Shown: piece by piece, positions 54,101 through 64,000 of the stretch | Numbering within the stretch: position 1 is the first letter of the stretch | Layout of the letters: every line of letters begins with the position of its first letter | Source of the DNA: Gorsachius magnificus | Lineage: Eukaryota > Chordata > Aves > Pelecaniformes > Ardeidae | NCBI GenBank assembly: GCA_034008185.1 | Contig: CM067095.1 | Coordinates: 4,262,610-4,326,609, forward strand | DNA: 64,000 bases | Reading direction: 5' to 3' | Translations under genes and position numbers: made by a program | Notes under the pieces: generated by a model | The model's input: only the letters and a program-made list of their open reading frames with translations | Databases searched by the model: none | What the model was told of the DNA's origin: nothing

Positions 54101-57100
54101 ATTAGGAACCTGTATAGTTCACTGTTAACTCTGTAACCTTACCTCTCATTTTAAATGTTTCCTTTCTATGCTGCTACAGCAGTTACTTAAGTAAATTTTG
54201 GTCCTGACATCATGAGTAAACTAAATTGAGTTTATACCAAGGTTAAGTTTACTTTTTGATTTTTTTGTTATCTTGGAATTCACAGGAATTGTTTGTTTTA
54301 ACAGATTTCCAAGCATCATTTCCTAGCTTCCTTTTCATCATGTGCATTGACCCTGTGCTGTCGTGTTGTATCCTTTCTTCAGGGGATGAATACAAGTTCC
54401 CTGCAGAATATATTAATGTTGCTCTTACAAGTGAGAGGTTTTACTGCAGAGCAAGATCAAAGTCCTGGTATGCCCTTGATGCTAGCAATCCCCAACAGCG
54501 AAGGGAACACAGATGTTGATATGAAATCAATTTCAGTCTTTTGTGTGATCTTTTACATTTACTTTTTTAAGAGGAAAGATTATTTATGCCTGTGCAGTAG
54601 GTCTAGTATGGTGAAGACACACGAGTTGTTTTTAGCTTGTGTTGTAATGCATAGGAATGGTTCTTATGTCCTGTCCTCTGCTTGAAGAGGAATTGTGGAA
54701 GAGACAGACGTGGTTACCACTTTGAGTATAATACAGTGATGGTTTTTTTGATTCTTCTTTTTTTAGTTTTAATTTTAATTTTACACTCAAACTACAGGAT
54801 TCTTACTGTGCAAATGATTTCCTCTCCAAGATATTGGTGTGCATTCTCCCTAAGTTCAGTTATTACTTCTAACTTCAGCCCTGTAGTTATGCAGCCAGGT
54901 TTTAGTGTGTGGCATCTATCACTACTCATAGGTTGTCTGCTAAGAATACTGTTACAAAACTGATAGTCATGAGTTTGCTTAGAGCTCTTGAGAAGCCACA
55001 GTTCTATAACAGAAAGCAACCATGCTCAACAAAAACCAAAACAAAATGCTGATGCAGTCCAGGATGCAGTGAAAAAGATAGGAGTGATTGAGTACCTTCT
55101 TTTTTTTACCAACTTTCCTTATGAAAAGGAAACTTTAATGACGACTTAATAATGGCCAAAATGTACCTAGTTTTTTTTTTAATACGTTTTGTCTCTGAAA
55201 GTTTTTTCTACTGAATTATGCTAAAATAGCTTCAGAAACTTGCCATTATTTAGCTAATGGATGAGACTAACGCTCCACCAGTAGATCTCAAAAACACCAC
55301 ATGGAAATGGAAAGGGAAAATCTTACAGTCTTAATGTTAGAGCGGAGTAGGTCTCCTAGTCCTACCTTACATCTGAGTTGTATGCAGCATCTGATTTCTT
55401 TCGTGGTGTGGGCATATTTTTATCTATTAACATTAAGAAAATGCGAGACTCGATGCTGTATTCAAGTCTTAAAATATGATGTTGGCTATTAGCAGAATGC
55501 TGCATTTGAGCAATCACCATAATACATGTGCAGCAGTATCTTCCCCTGTGATTACTGAATGGCTTCTATTTTGGGAATGTTTCATGGCTCAGCTTGGAGT
55601 GCTCTTGGGAAAGCTCAAGTAGGCGAGCTTCCAAAAAGCTAGTTTTATTCTGATACTAAATCTGCAGAGAGGCAGTTCAAAAGACCAGGTGTCTTAATTT
55701 TTACAAGTTGATCTTTGAAACTTTTCTTGGACCATGAAATCAAGGCAACTCTAATTTCTGAGGCTTTCTGCTTTCCCCCCCCCCCCCCCCCCTTCCTGCA
55801 GCTTTATGCCATCTTTTTGATCAGAAGCTTTTTGTTTTAAGTGTTTAGGAGAAAGATTAAGATGGGTATATAATAATCATTACAGACTCTAGCTGTATCT
55901 CACACTGATCCTGTGTGAATCTCCTTGTCAGAGTGTATCTATCCTGCGGTCACAGGAACCTGAATTAGCATCTGCTGAACCCTGTGGTGCTGCAGCAAGT
56001 GGATAGGTACCAGTATGTAAGCCAGCTGGTTTTAGGCAAGCTCTGTTATCTCTGGCTATGCTAGAAGCTCTGCACTTCGGTTTCTTACCCTTTCCCAAAT
56101 CTGAGGCCAGGCAAGAAAAAGTGATACAGGCATCTGCAGTTCATTTTGCCCTGGTCTGTGATGTTTCTTTCAGCTTTCTGTTGTCACCTACATGTAGTCA
56201 AGCATTTATCACAGATTCTTTTATATTGAATCTGATGGAGTAACTAGTATCACAATAGCTAATGTGGTTGACTGGATGAAAATACAGTGTACTTGCTTAA
56301 ACATAGTGGTCTTTTTGAGTGGAAGAGTTTCTCCCCTCATCCTGCCAAAATAAATGAAAGCAATTCTCTAGCTACTTTTTCCTAAAGGGGAAAAAAGCTG
56401 GATATATTAAAAACTACATAATTATTCTTAGAATAATGAAAACTTGCTATAGAAGCCTCAGATTGTTACATGATCTCTAGTTTGAGAAGGACTCGTATTT
56501 TATACAGTGTGCATGGAAATTGCAGCTTATTTCTTTTCCAGTTTGTAAGGTGTAGGGACTTGCAGTTGTGTATGTGGAGCTTCCCCACCTGCGTCTGGAA
56601 GGAAATACCTATTCATTTGTAAACCAAATTAGAGGTATTTGCATATACATGTTGAAAGTCTGTATTAGTGTTTCTTATTCTTTCTTGGGAACACTTACTT
56701 AAATTAATATTGTTTGTTTGTTTTAAAAAGCATTATATATAACTGGCCTTTCATGAGGTGGAAATTAAGTTAAAATTGTGGTAAGAAAATGCTTTTAAGA
56801 AAACAGTTATTTCCAGGAAAGGTCATTGTTTAGATGTAAAAATACTGGTGCTTAATATGTTTAGTCTGTCTTTCCAAATTTTGTAAACACTTTTCTATTT
56901 TGCTTTTGAAGTAGTTTTTAAATTCTGTCTGTGGGGTAGGCTGTTAACTCTGCAAATTTTTAGCAACAGTATCTGGTTAGCCACAAGATGAGTATTCATA
57001 CATGACACTGCTTTGAGCGCTCGTATGAGAACAAAGCCACTTCAGCTCACTCAAGCAGTGTTTCTCTGTACACACATAAAGGGCATGTTTTCTTTATTGT

Positions 57101-57450
57101 AGATTAAATGTTAATTCACACGTTTGTAAGCTTTAAAAGATTTGGATTTTATTGCTTAATTTTCTTTATACTAATTTCAGGAAAGATTTGTAAGATGTAA
57201 TGCATTAAAGAATCTGAGATGCAAAAAACAAAGTTTACAATCATATGAATTAATCTAACTATTCCAATTTATAAAGAGGCAAATTGAATCTGCCTTCTCC
57301 CATGAAAGAAAAAGATTTAGTTTCCTGGATTTTGGACTCCTCATGAAATTTTTAAATGTGTGGGTGTTTTTTCTCTTACAGCTGCGCCGCATGCAGGAGA
57401 TGATTGCACAGATGCAAGCCCAAATGAGGATGAAGCCTGGTGATGATTAA
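33135..57450 (+). CDS. SEPTIN2L: septin, SEPTIN2-type GTPase, complete 11-exon coding sequence (349 aa)
   Basis: Septins are GTP-binding proteins that assemble into filaments at membranes, the cytokinetic furrow and cilia. Coding exons: 33135-33161, 34273-34372, 35881-35967, 36592-36715, 41522-41656, 42121-42238, 47159-47260, 48061-48206, 49270-49353, 50340-50397, 57382-57450 (1050 nt with stop). Features: polybasic stretch (residues 28-33), P-loop GESGLGKS (43-50), catalytic Thr77 of the SEPTIN2 group, G3 DTPG (100-103), G4 AKAD (181-184), septin unique element around RGRLYPWG (253-260), C-terminal coiled coil (about 317-344). The start is fixed by an in-frame TGA two codons upstream and by A at -3. 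The G domain is plainly SEPTIN2-like, not SEPTIN5-like, but differs at scattered sites from mammalian SEPTIN2 (361 aa) and ends in KPGDD without the Gly-rich tail. I infer a SEPTIN2-like paralogue; the symbol is a working name. Confidence 0.93.
34273..34372 (+). CDS. SEPTIN2L: septin coding exon 2 (YVGF, polybasic helix)
   Basis: Acceptor cttgtcag and donor GTAAGT are both strong. The 100-nt exon carries residues 10-42, including [11 protein letters not shown] and the basic RKSVKKG stretch that binds phosphoinositides in septins. It leaves the first base of the Gly43 codon. Confidence 0.95.
35881..35967 (+). CDS. SEPTIN2L: septin coding exon 3 (P-loop)
   Basis: Acceptor tttgtag, donor GTAAAT. 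It carries the nucleotide-binding P-loop GESGLGKST and the switch I region. A Tyr stands at residue 66 (PERYIPGAA), where mammalian SEPTIN2 has Val. Confidence 0.95.
36592..36715 (+). CDS. SEPTIN2L: septin coding exon 4 (Thr77, G3 DTPG)
   Basis: Acceptor ttattttag, donor GTATGT. It encodes the Thr77 region (ERTVQIE) and [12 protein letters not shown] of switch II. It is followed by NSQD, where SEPTIN2 has NCRD. It ends two bases into a Cys codon. Confidence 0.95.
41522..41656 (+). CDS. SEPTIN2L: septin coding exon 5
   Basis: The acceptor follows a C-rich tract (ccataccacag) after the 4.8-kb intron; donor GTAAGA. It encodes residues 113-158, including [19 protein letters not shown] and the SPFGHG motif, whose His lies at the septin G interface. 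Confidence 0.95.
42121..42238 (+). CDS. SEPTIN2L: septin coding exon 6 (G4 AKAD)
   Basis: Acceptor cattgacag, donor GTAGGT. It encodes [13 protein letters not shown] and the guanine-specificity motif AKAD (residues 181-184), then the TLKERERLK helix. It ends in phase 0 after Arg197. Confidence 0.95.
47159..47260 (+). CDS. SEPTIN2L: septin coding exon 7, followed by a GC donor
   Basis: Acceptor aaacttcag. It encodes 34 residues with the acidic [10 protein letters not shown] loop. The exon ends AAG and the intron begins GCAAGT, a typical GC-AG class donor. No GT donor keeps the strongly conserved LKASIPF junction. Confidence 0.93.
47261..48060 (+). other. SEPTIN2L: GC-AG class intron
   Basis: It begins AAG|GCAAGT and ends CTCAACTAG. 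This is the only non-GT donor in the gene. It otherwise matches the donor consensus strongly, as GC donors usually do. Confidence 0.9.
48061..48206 (+). CDS. SEPTIN2L: septin coding exon 8 (septin unique element)
   Basis: Acceptor tctcaactag, donor GTGAGT. It encodes [12 protein letters not shown] and most of the septin unique element ([17 protein letters not shown]). Confidence 0.95.
49270..49353 (+). CDS. SEPTIN2L: septin coding exon 9
   Basis: Acceptor atgttctag, donor GTACGT. It encodes [18 protein letters not shown], the end of the GTPase fold, and the SERLKR linker. Confidence 0.95.
50340..50397 (+). CDS. SEPTIN2L: septin coding exon 10
   Basis: Acceptor gttcaatag, donor GTAAGA. It encodes the variable [19 protein letters not shown] stretch that leads into the coiled coil. 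This is one of the least SEPTIN2-like segments. Confidence 0.93.
51739..51760. repeat. T22 homopolymer
   Basis: An uninterrupted T run in the last septin intron. Confidence 0.9.
51973..52014. repeat. TA/TG microsatellite
   Basis: Alternating tgtatatata and tatatatgtgtg with a T interruption; probably length-polymorphic. Confidence 0.85.
55775..55792. repeat. C18 homopolymer
   Basis: Eighteen C in a row in AT-rich intron DNA. A run this long is rare in vertebrate genomes and error-prone to assemble. Confidence 0.9.
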
Positions 57451-57475
57451 GATGCTTAACATCTGGATGCATCAG
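57382..57475 (+). CDS. SEPTIN2L: septin coding exon 11 with stop codon at 57448-57450
   Basis: Acceptor ttctcttacag after a 7-kb intron. It encodes [15 protein letters not shown] and ends KPGDD with TAA. A donor-like CAG then GTATGA follows 25 nt after the stop (57,476), so a 3'UTR intron is possible. At that distance it would not be expected to trigger nonsense-mediated decay. Without it, the exon simply runs on into the 3'UTR. Confidence 0.9.
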
Positions 57476-57952
57476 GTATGACTTTCTGACTTCTTACTCC
57501 TCTTATGTAAGATTTTCACAATTATTATTTTAATTTTGCACTTTGGACTTGCTTTTACAGTACTTATAGAAAAAATTGATGTTATGGGTAGACTAGAAAA
57601 AAAGAATCTATGCAGATGTTACCTTTTGAGCTGTTTTTTAAGACCTGTAAATGCTTATCTTCATTGCCTTATTTTTGGATCATCTGGCTTTGTTTCTGTT
57701 AGCAAAAGCTGCTCAAAAAACTAATTTGACTATATATAAACAGAAGTTAGCTGAATTTATAGCAGTTTTTTCAGAGAGCCAAAAAAAATTTTAGACAAAC
57801 TGGTTACGCATACTGAATACAGACTCCCTTGATGTCATATATGATATGTCAGGTGGGATCAGAGTGAGTGAAGAAAAAGAATTCTTGTAGCAAATATTCA
57901 TGCTTTCTTCAGAATGCAGCTCCTCTGGCATAACTTTTCTTTTAAATGCAAG

Positions 57953-57958
57953 AATAAA
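57953..57958 (+). terminator. SEPTIN2L: candidate septin poly(A) signal 1
   Basis: AATAAA about 500 nt after the stop codon. This is the first of three such signals within 250 bp; the others are at 58048-58053 and 58194-58199. Confidence 0.35.
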
Positions 57959-58047
57959 AAAATAGAAGGATATGAGGAATCTTGTTGCTTAATACTTCAG
58001 TTTAATACTCTAGTTGTGATTGCTGGTCTTCTGGAATGTAAAGCTTG

Positions 58048-58053
58048 AATAAA
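58048..58053 (+). terminator. SEPTIN2L: candidate septin poly(A) signal 2
   Basis: AATAAA within ttgaataaaatgg, about 600 nt after the stop codon. Confidence 0.35.
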
Positions 58054-58165
58054 ATGGATTATATTATCCCTTATGACCTTGTGGCAGCTGCCAACATTCC
58101 AAGCCCTAAAATAAGGAGATTTTTTGTTGCCTTTATTTGAACCTTCAGTCTTCCTGTTTATATTT

Positions 58166-58199
58166 AAAAAAAAAAAAAAAAAGTCTCCTAAGGAATAAA
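58166..58199 (+). terminator. SEPTIN2L: A17 run and candidate poly(A) signal 3
   Basis: A17 at 58,166-58,182 is followed by AATAAA at 58,194-58,199. The A run is genomic and could cause internal priming in oligo-dT cDNA, so apparent 3' ends here need care. Confidence 0.3.
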
Positions 58200-61100
58200 C
58201 TTATTCACTGGAGTCCTAGTTAAGCAGATGATGATGTTTTTACTGGTAATGTGCACCGTGATCTTTGAGTGAGGGGGGAAAAAAGTAATTAAAACTCGGG
58301 TTTCTTACTATCGCAATTCCAAGTCTTGCAGATAGAGGGGTCTTCACATCATGTCTTCCAACGTCCATACTAAGATACATTTTCCCAGAGTTAGAAATCT
58401 AAACACTGAGGATAATTTTGTGGCTGACCATGCAATGTATGCGATAGCAGTGTCTGACATAAGGCTCTTGCTGCCCCAGACAGGAGCTGGTAGTTACACA
58501 GCCTGTTAAATATTTTAGTCTGAACTGAAGGTCCCAAGTTTTCCTTTTTGACTTTGTTATCATATGCCCAAACTCTGACTGCTGATGAAAATGGCTGTTT
58601 GATGCAGGAAACCTTACATAGTGTAAATTACTGTTCCTGCTTTTTGCAAAGGAGCTTAATTCCTTCTGCAATTTACGAATCGCATTTAATCACATGGCAC
58701 CCTTTAAACTGATACTCAGTAAGAAAAAAAAACCCACCCTAAATCTAACAGGCTTGTCCATAGTTGTTGCTTGCAGAGCACAGCATGGTAAATGGTACAA
58801 ATATATTCAGAGCTCTTTCTTCAGTTCCTACATACTGGATTTGCTATGAAATCGGTATCTGAGGGCTGGTAGGATGCAGTATTCCCACTAATGGTTAGCC
58901 AGTAACAGCACTAGAATCCCCTGTGTTTCACAGCTTCTGGCAATCCTGGATATGGTATTTATAAAACCCAGTTGGAGCATGGTTTGTCCCAGGATGAATT
59001 TGCAGCTATAGATACAAAAATTCCAAAAAGTTATTTTGCAGATACTTTACATTGCTAATCTGGAATACATCTTGGACAGCTAAATGTGTTAAGAGAGAGC
59101 TTTGCAGATTTAACTAAGCATCCACATGATCTTCTTGTGATTTAGTTTGAATTAAATATTAAAGTTAGTTGGTCTGAAATATTGAATGTGAACAAATTTA
59201 AGAAGGATTTGAATGAGATCTTCATATGTAGAGGTCCTGCTGGGTCTTTGGAATCTGCTAAACTATGTTTCTGCAGCTGCTGTGGAAATTATATTATTTG
59301 ACAGATTGCTTTCAGGAAAGAATTTTGAACTTTTTTGTTACCCTTGAGATATTGATTGATAGACTTTTAGTGTAATTTGTTGGCTAATACGCACAGTCAG
59401 AATGGCAACTGCAGTCCTGCTAAACCAGAGTGTTGCTGTATAATCCTGTCAGCGTGTTGAAATGAATCCTCACCTAGAACTTAGCCTTAGGGAAGTTTTC
59501 TCTCATGCATGTTAACTGACTTTGCAGTTTAGGAGGAACGACAATTTCAATCTCTAGCATTCCCATCAGATGCGTTTGCTGTATTTTACTGAACTCGCTA
59601 TTTCCAGATAAATCAGGCAACTTGCATTAACACAGTAGTTAACCAAACTGCCAACAAATTTAAATGTACTTGATATCAGTCCTTTTGTTCGATCACAGCT
59701 TATCTTGAGCATCTCTCAGGTTCTAGTTTTACAAGAATTTTGAAGGATCAGCTCTGCTATTGAAAGTGCAGTCTTTCCTCCAATTGTTCTTTTGTACCCT
59801 TACTTATCATCTTGTGCTGAGAAAAATATGTAACTTTATAGATGATTTATGTAAAAATTAACACTTTCACTCTCTTTATTTTGGATAAATACATATTTAT
59901 TGGTTTTCTTCAAAAATACCTTGGAAAATATTTTTCCCTTCATAAAGCACAGAAAGATGTTTTCAGATATTTTGGGAAAAGTATTCATAGATAAGAGCTG
60001 GTGAGTAAACATGGTAAATGTGGTAATATCCAAATATATGAAATACCCACTTCTGGTTTGAGATGCATTTCGGGGTGGGGAGGAGATTGCTGAATGCTTT
60101 GGGGGTTTCTGGAAAGGAGTCTGGCACTGCATAATGATTAAGAAGTGCTAAACTCAAATGCTTGCCAAAAAGACTTGATGAGTCTGTATTATTATAAAGT
60201 GCTCCACAATTGGGATGACTGGAAGGTCTGGTTTGCCTGATCCCTTTTGAATAGGAGCATCTTTAAAGGTTTTATGGGAAGAGCAAAGGGAAAATTGACT
60301 TCAAGCAGTTTCCTTTACTTTCAAGGCTAGAGTAAGGAAGCATAAGGGGAGGGACAAAGGCAAGGATTATACACAGGGAACATGCTCAAAGTTTCCAAAG
60401 AGGATGGACAGATTTCTTGCTGTGGAGAATTAGAAACCTGAAGAGCAATGAAGAAGAGCACTGGTGGAGGCTGGGTTAGAAGTAGGAAAGGAAGATGATT
60501 TTGGAAACAGTAGTGACCACTGTGCCAACTGCAGTTTTTGACAAAAGCCCTGTGAGCACAGACTTAGTTTACATGATGGTGATGATTAAGAGCTTTTGAG
60601 AGCAGCCCTAACAAAGGTGTGTTGGCCTACACTTCTGTTTCCTCTAAATGTTTTGTAGCTTCTGTGTACAAACAGAGCATGTGGAGGTGTTGTAGCACTC
60701 CCTGTGAAGCATGGTAAAGGCTTAAAGGCAAACTTGAATCTTTGAGATTTTTTGTTTCTAAAATGCAAGACTGCTGTGAAGTGTAGGAGCTTATTGCTTC
60801 TTATATTTGACAGTTCAAATGAAGGATTGGAGGGGAAGGAGATGGAGGGGTGGAATAGGTTACCAAAAACTAAAGCAGATTTAGTTTTATTTGGATACTC
60901 CAATATGAAGTGCTTCTGAAATAAGCCTGCAGTAATTCCGACAGCATATTTACTAGTTTCTCAACTTGTCCACCTCAGGTGAGCAACGAAAAGCTATAAT
61001 TATTTTTTCAAATGAAATGGTTATTGATGGGTGTTTCTTCCCTTTCTGACTCTGTTTCTGAAATTGTAGGTCTTTGCAATCTGTTTTCCTCTTGTTATTC

Positions 61101-62708
61101 TTACAAATCTGGATTGTCTGTCTTCCACTCAGCTTCAAGATCATACTGGGACAAACCAGTAACAGAAGCCAGGCTATGGAAAACAAATATAGCCAGCTGG
61201 AAATGTAGTTACGCTTAGGGAAATGTGTTCAGAAAAAAACCCCAAGCATCTTGCACTTAAAATCTGTAGGATGTTGAAAATACTTTTAGTATAGCTCGTG
61301 ATTTCCACAAGTATTTTAAAGCCTCCTGAGCTCACTAACGCTGTTCTGATTCTTGATAAGAACAGTACTAAAGGAACCAAACAGCTAGTTCTTTCTACCA
61401 ATGAATTGACATCACGTAACAGAACAACACAAAGCATTGTCATAGCAACCAGCCTTCTGAAACGATGCTGCTGAATGCTGAATTGATCTGATGAGAAATG
61501 TCATTTGAGGAAGTAAAGATCATGTTGTAGTTTTTGGCAGCTGAAATTGAGAGCCGAGAGAATGTGAGGCTTGGGCAAATTTGTAGCGTTTGGAACAACT
61601 GGCGCTGCCAGTGGATGATTCTCTGTTTAGAAACTAGACTAGAAGAGTGCCATCGTTCTTCCAGCTCTTTTCAGCTCTTGTGGAGCTGTGGAGTTGTTTG
61701 GCAAACCCTGTGTTGATGGCCTGGTGCAAGTTTTCTTTCCCCTTAGAGAGCAGACTTCTGATAGAAACTGTTGTTTTTCCTCTGCTACCGTATAACTGAA
61801 GTGCTGAACTTGTGTGGCTCCATAGGACCTTGAAGTTAACTCGTATAGAAAGATCTCAGCAGGGTCCTCGAGCCACCTCACAGCTGGTGCCCACCCGCCC
61901 TTGTGTATAATGTGCAGAGCGCCAGATGACAGAGTCATGTTATGGCTTGTAATCCTTGATGTATAGAACAGTAACGCTTTCATTTGAGTTTGCTCATCTA
62001 AAAATAGTATCTTGCATCTCCCTGTTAGTCCATACCGCTCTCAGTTGGTGAAGCAGTCATGTTCCTGGATTGTAAACAGAACATAATGAAAGACATAATG
62101 TTGTGCTTGGACTGTGACCTTGGCTGTCCCACAGCATCTCTGTCTGTGGCCTTTGACAGAAAATAAATTGTGCGACTCTTCGCAATAGGAAGAAGGTAGC
62201 ACTTTGTTAAAAGTGTAGTCTCTGAAGCGTTGTACAGAAAAAATAAGTATCATTAATATGATACACGAGTATGAAGTGTTAGGTCTGTAAACCTCCTGTA
62301 CCTAAATATTGTCTGTCTTCTGGCTCTTAAAGAATCTTGCTTGGATTTTTATCTGTCTGCATTTTCTGTATGCGAAATTTCCAGGATTTTGTCAGGACCT
62401 ATTTCTACAAAGAAAATTCCCTAGAATTTCCACTAGAAATAGTGGTGTGTCATTTCTAATGCTGTAGGATTTATGCATCTTGAAAAGCACATTCCTATTG
62501 AGACTAATTTCCAGAACTGCTGTGCTTATAGAGGAGAAGAGAGAGAAATGGCCCCTCTACCTCCCCAAAACCAAAACACTCGCTATTCTGCAGACTTAAA
62601 AGCTTTCCAAGGAATGACACAACGTTTGCAAAACATAAAATAAAAAAATTGAAATGCCCAACAGCAAGTTTTTTGGATATTTTCACATAATTGTCCAAAC
62701 TGTATCTC
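58200..62708. other. septin distal 3'UTR or intergenic DNA
   Basis: No coding exon was recognised on either strand; open frames are short and unlike known proteins. If the donor at 57,476 is used, a non-coding terminal exon should lie in or beyond this stretch, but the acceptor could not be chosen by eye. Confidence 0.45.
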
Positions 62709-62714
62709 AATAAA
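62709..62714 (+). terminator. candidate distal poly(A) signal
   Basis: AATAAA within ctcaataaatcttgtcag, in an AT-rich stretch typical of mRNA 3' ends. It could end a long or spliced septin 3'UTR; the link to the gene is inference. Confidence 0.25.
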
Positions 62715-64000
62715 TCTTGTCAGTAAATGGATTAATGCAAACTGGTTTAATTTTTGCCAAGTGATCCCAGAGAATATAAAACAGAGAATATAAAATTCCT
62801 AATTGGTCACTGGAGACATCCTGTTTTGTGGAGAAATGTCAGGGGTGAGTGGAAATATATTTATTCGCTTTTCAGTAATGCGTCGATGCCTTGGGAAAGA
62901 CAAAGTCCACGGTGCAGTGGCTACAGTGGCATTCTCAAATCTTCTGAATACGTGCAGTGGCACCTTGCACTCTGCCTCTGAAAGGCTTAATTACCCAGGA
63001 ATGACACACCTGATATATTCCACCTCTTCCTGTATCTCGGTGGCACCCTGCTGCATCCAGCAGAACTGGTGGATGTATATGGAATGCAGGGAGGTGCTTG
63101 CTGCCAGAATTTCTTGGGCATTAGTGGGCCTGAGGAGTGGAGTACACAGACCTACCAGGTTTGTGCCAAAGCCTGACATGGTATCACGGGGGGGTCTGTA
63201 AATGCTTCGGGCCACCTTTTGCTAAACAAACATTTTCAGAGGAACGTTTCTTGTAGTGCTAGACCTTGGAGCCTGGTATGTATACGTGAATCAGTGGTTA
63301 TTAATCCTACTAGCCTATTAAATTAACTGATAAGTACTGGAAAGCAGTTCAAAGGCCAAGTTTGCTATGGGGAAGTATAAGGTATTGCTACAGACCAGCA
63401 AAAGGAAAGGGAACAAATGTTGAAGCAGTGAATTCAACAGAGGATGACTGAAATATCAGAAACGCAAGATGTTAGGGGTGTGAGTGACAGAATGAGTCAA
63501 AACTAGCTAACACCAGGACATTGGTGTCCCCCAATCTTATTCTTTTTGGGAAGATGCCATTTCTGAAAGTTCTTGCTAATGATTGGACACTCGAAGGGCT
63601 GTAGCTACAACATAAAACGGGTGCTATTTGAAGAAAAAGAATTGAGGTCAGTGAGAAAATGTAACTCCTTATAAAACAAATTTATCTTATTAGGAATTCA
63701 GAAGTGTACACTAAGAGATGTCAAGTTGCCCTGCATTGTAGTGGTGTTCTTGGAAGCAGCAGAGGGGGAGTCAAACCCATTCCTTCCCAAGGCTTGGAAA
63801 CCTTTACAAATGTAGGATTCCAAGCTGTCTGACCACATGCATCAGGGTGTGGGCATATGTAGTGCTAGTTACAGTACTTACTGTGAGCAAGTTTTGTTTT
63901 AATGGCATACTGGAGAAATGTATCCTCTTTTTTAAGTAACGGTATGGATTCATATTGAGATGGAGGCATTTATGAAAGCTACTTATTGGTGAATGGAGTA
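62715..64000. other. intergenic DNA, right edge
   Basis: No gene was recognised. By synteny SEPTIN5 and GP1BB might lie further right, but no exon of either is visible in the window. Confidence 0.5.

Larger units (their letters stand above)
50398..57381 (+). other. SEPTIN2L: last coding intron of the septin gene (7.0 kb)
   Basis: The longest intron between coding exons. It contains a T22 run, an AT/GT microsatellite and a C18 run. No exon-like conserved coding was seen within it. Confidence 0.75.

Noticed and set aside
61639..61983. A 114-codon minus-strand frame right of the septin gene
   Set aside because: No recognisable domain, no neighbouring exons and no promoter features; length is within chance expectation.

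Overview
The window is vertebrate nuclear DNA, most likely from a bird. It is AT-leaning, with long introns and intergenic DNA and two sharp CpG islands. It carries a 5'-truncated CR1 LINE, which is typical of sauropsid and especially avian genomes. The order claudin-5 (minus strand) then a septin (plus strand) resembles the CDC45-CLDN5-SEPTIN5 stretch of human 22q11. The species cannot be named from the sequence.

Layout. Positions 1-13,900 look intergenic: one old degraded repeat near the left edge and no convincing exon. Positions 13,900-17,050 are probably the long 3'UTR of CLDN5. Positions 17,043-17,693 hold the complete single-exon CLDN5 coding sequence inside a CpG island, with its promoter near 17.9-18.0 kb. 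Positions 18,000-26,900 are intergenic DNA between two divergently transcribed genes. Positions 26,930-28,060 are a CpG-island promoter with a probable non-coding first exon. From 33,135 to 57,450 eleven coding exons encode a complete 349-residue septin. Every junction keeps frame, and one intron is of the GC-AG class. Positions 57,451-64,000 hold the septin 3'UTR and downstream DNA with several poly(A) signal candidates.

The septin is of the SEPTIN2 type, not the SEPTIN5 type, although SEPTIN5 is the septin found near claudin-5 in mammals. It differs from mammalian SEPTIN2 at scattered sites and lacks its Gly-rich tail. The best reading is a separate SEPTIN2-like paralogue kept beside CLDN5 in this lineage. 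Claudin-5 seals endothelial tight junctions and septins build submembrane filaments. They are neighbours by position; nothing here shows that they share a pathway or regulation.

The most notable observations are the SEPTIN2-like paralogue at the claudin-5 locus, a pair of splice donors 14 nt apart that could join an alternative upstream ATG to the septin frame, the GC-AG intron, and a compact FOX/ETS/GATA-like cluster just upstream of CLDN5. No wholly new biological system was found.
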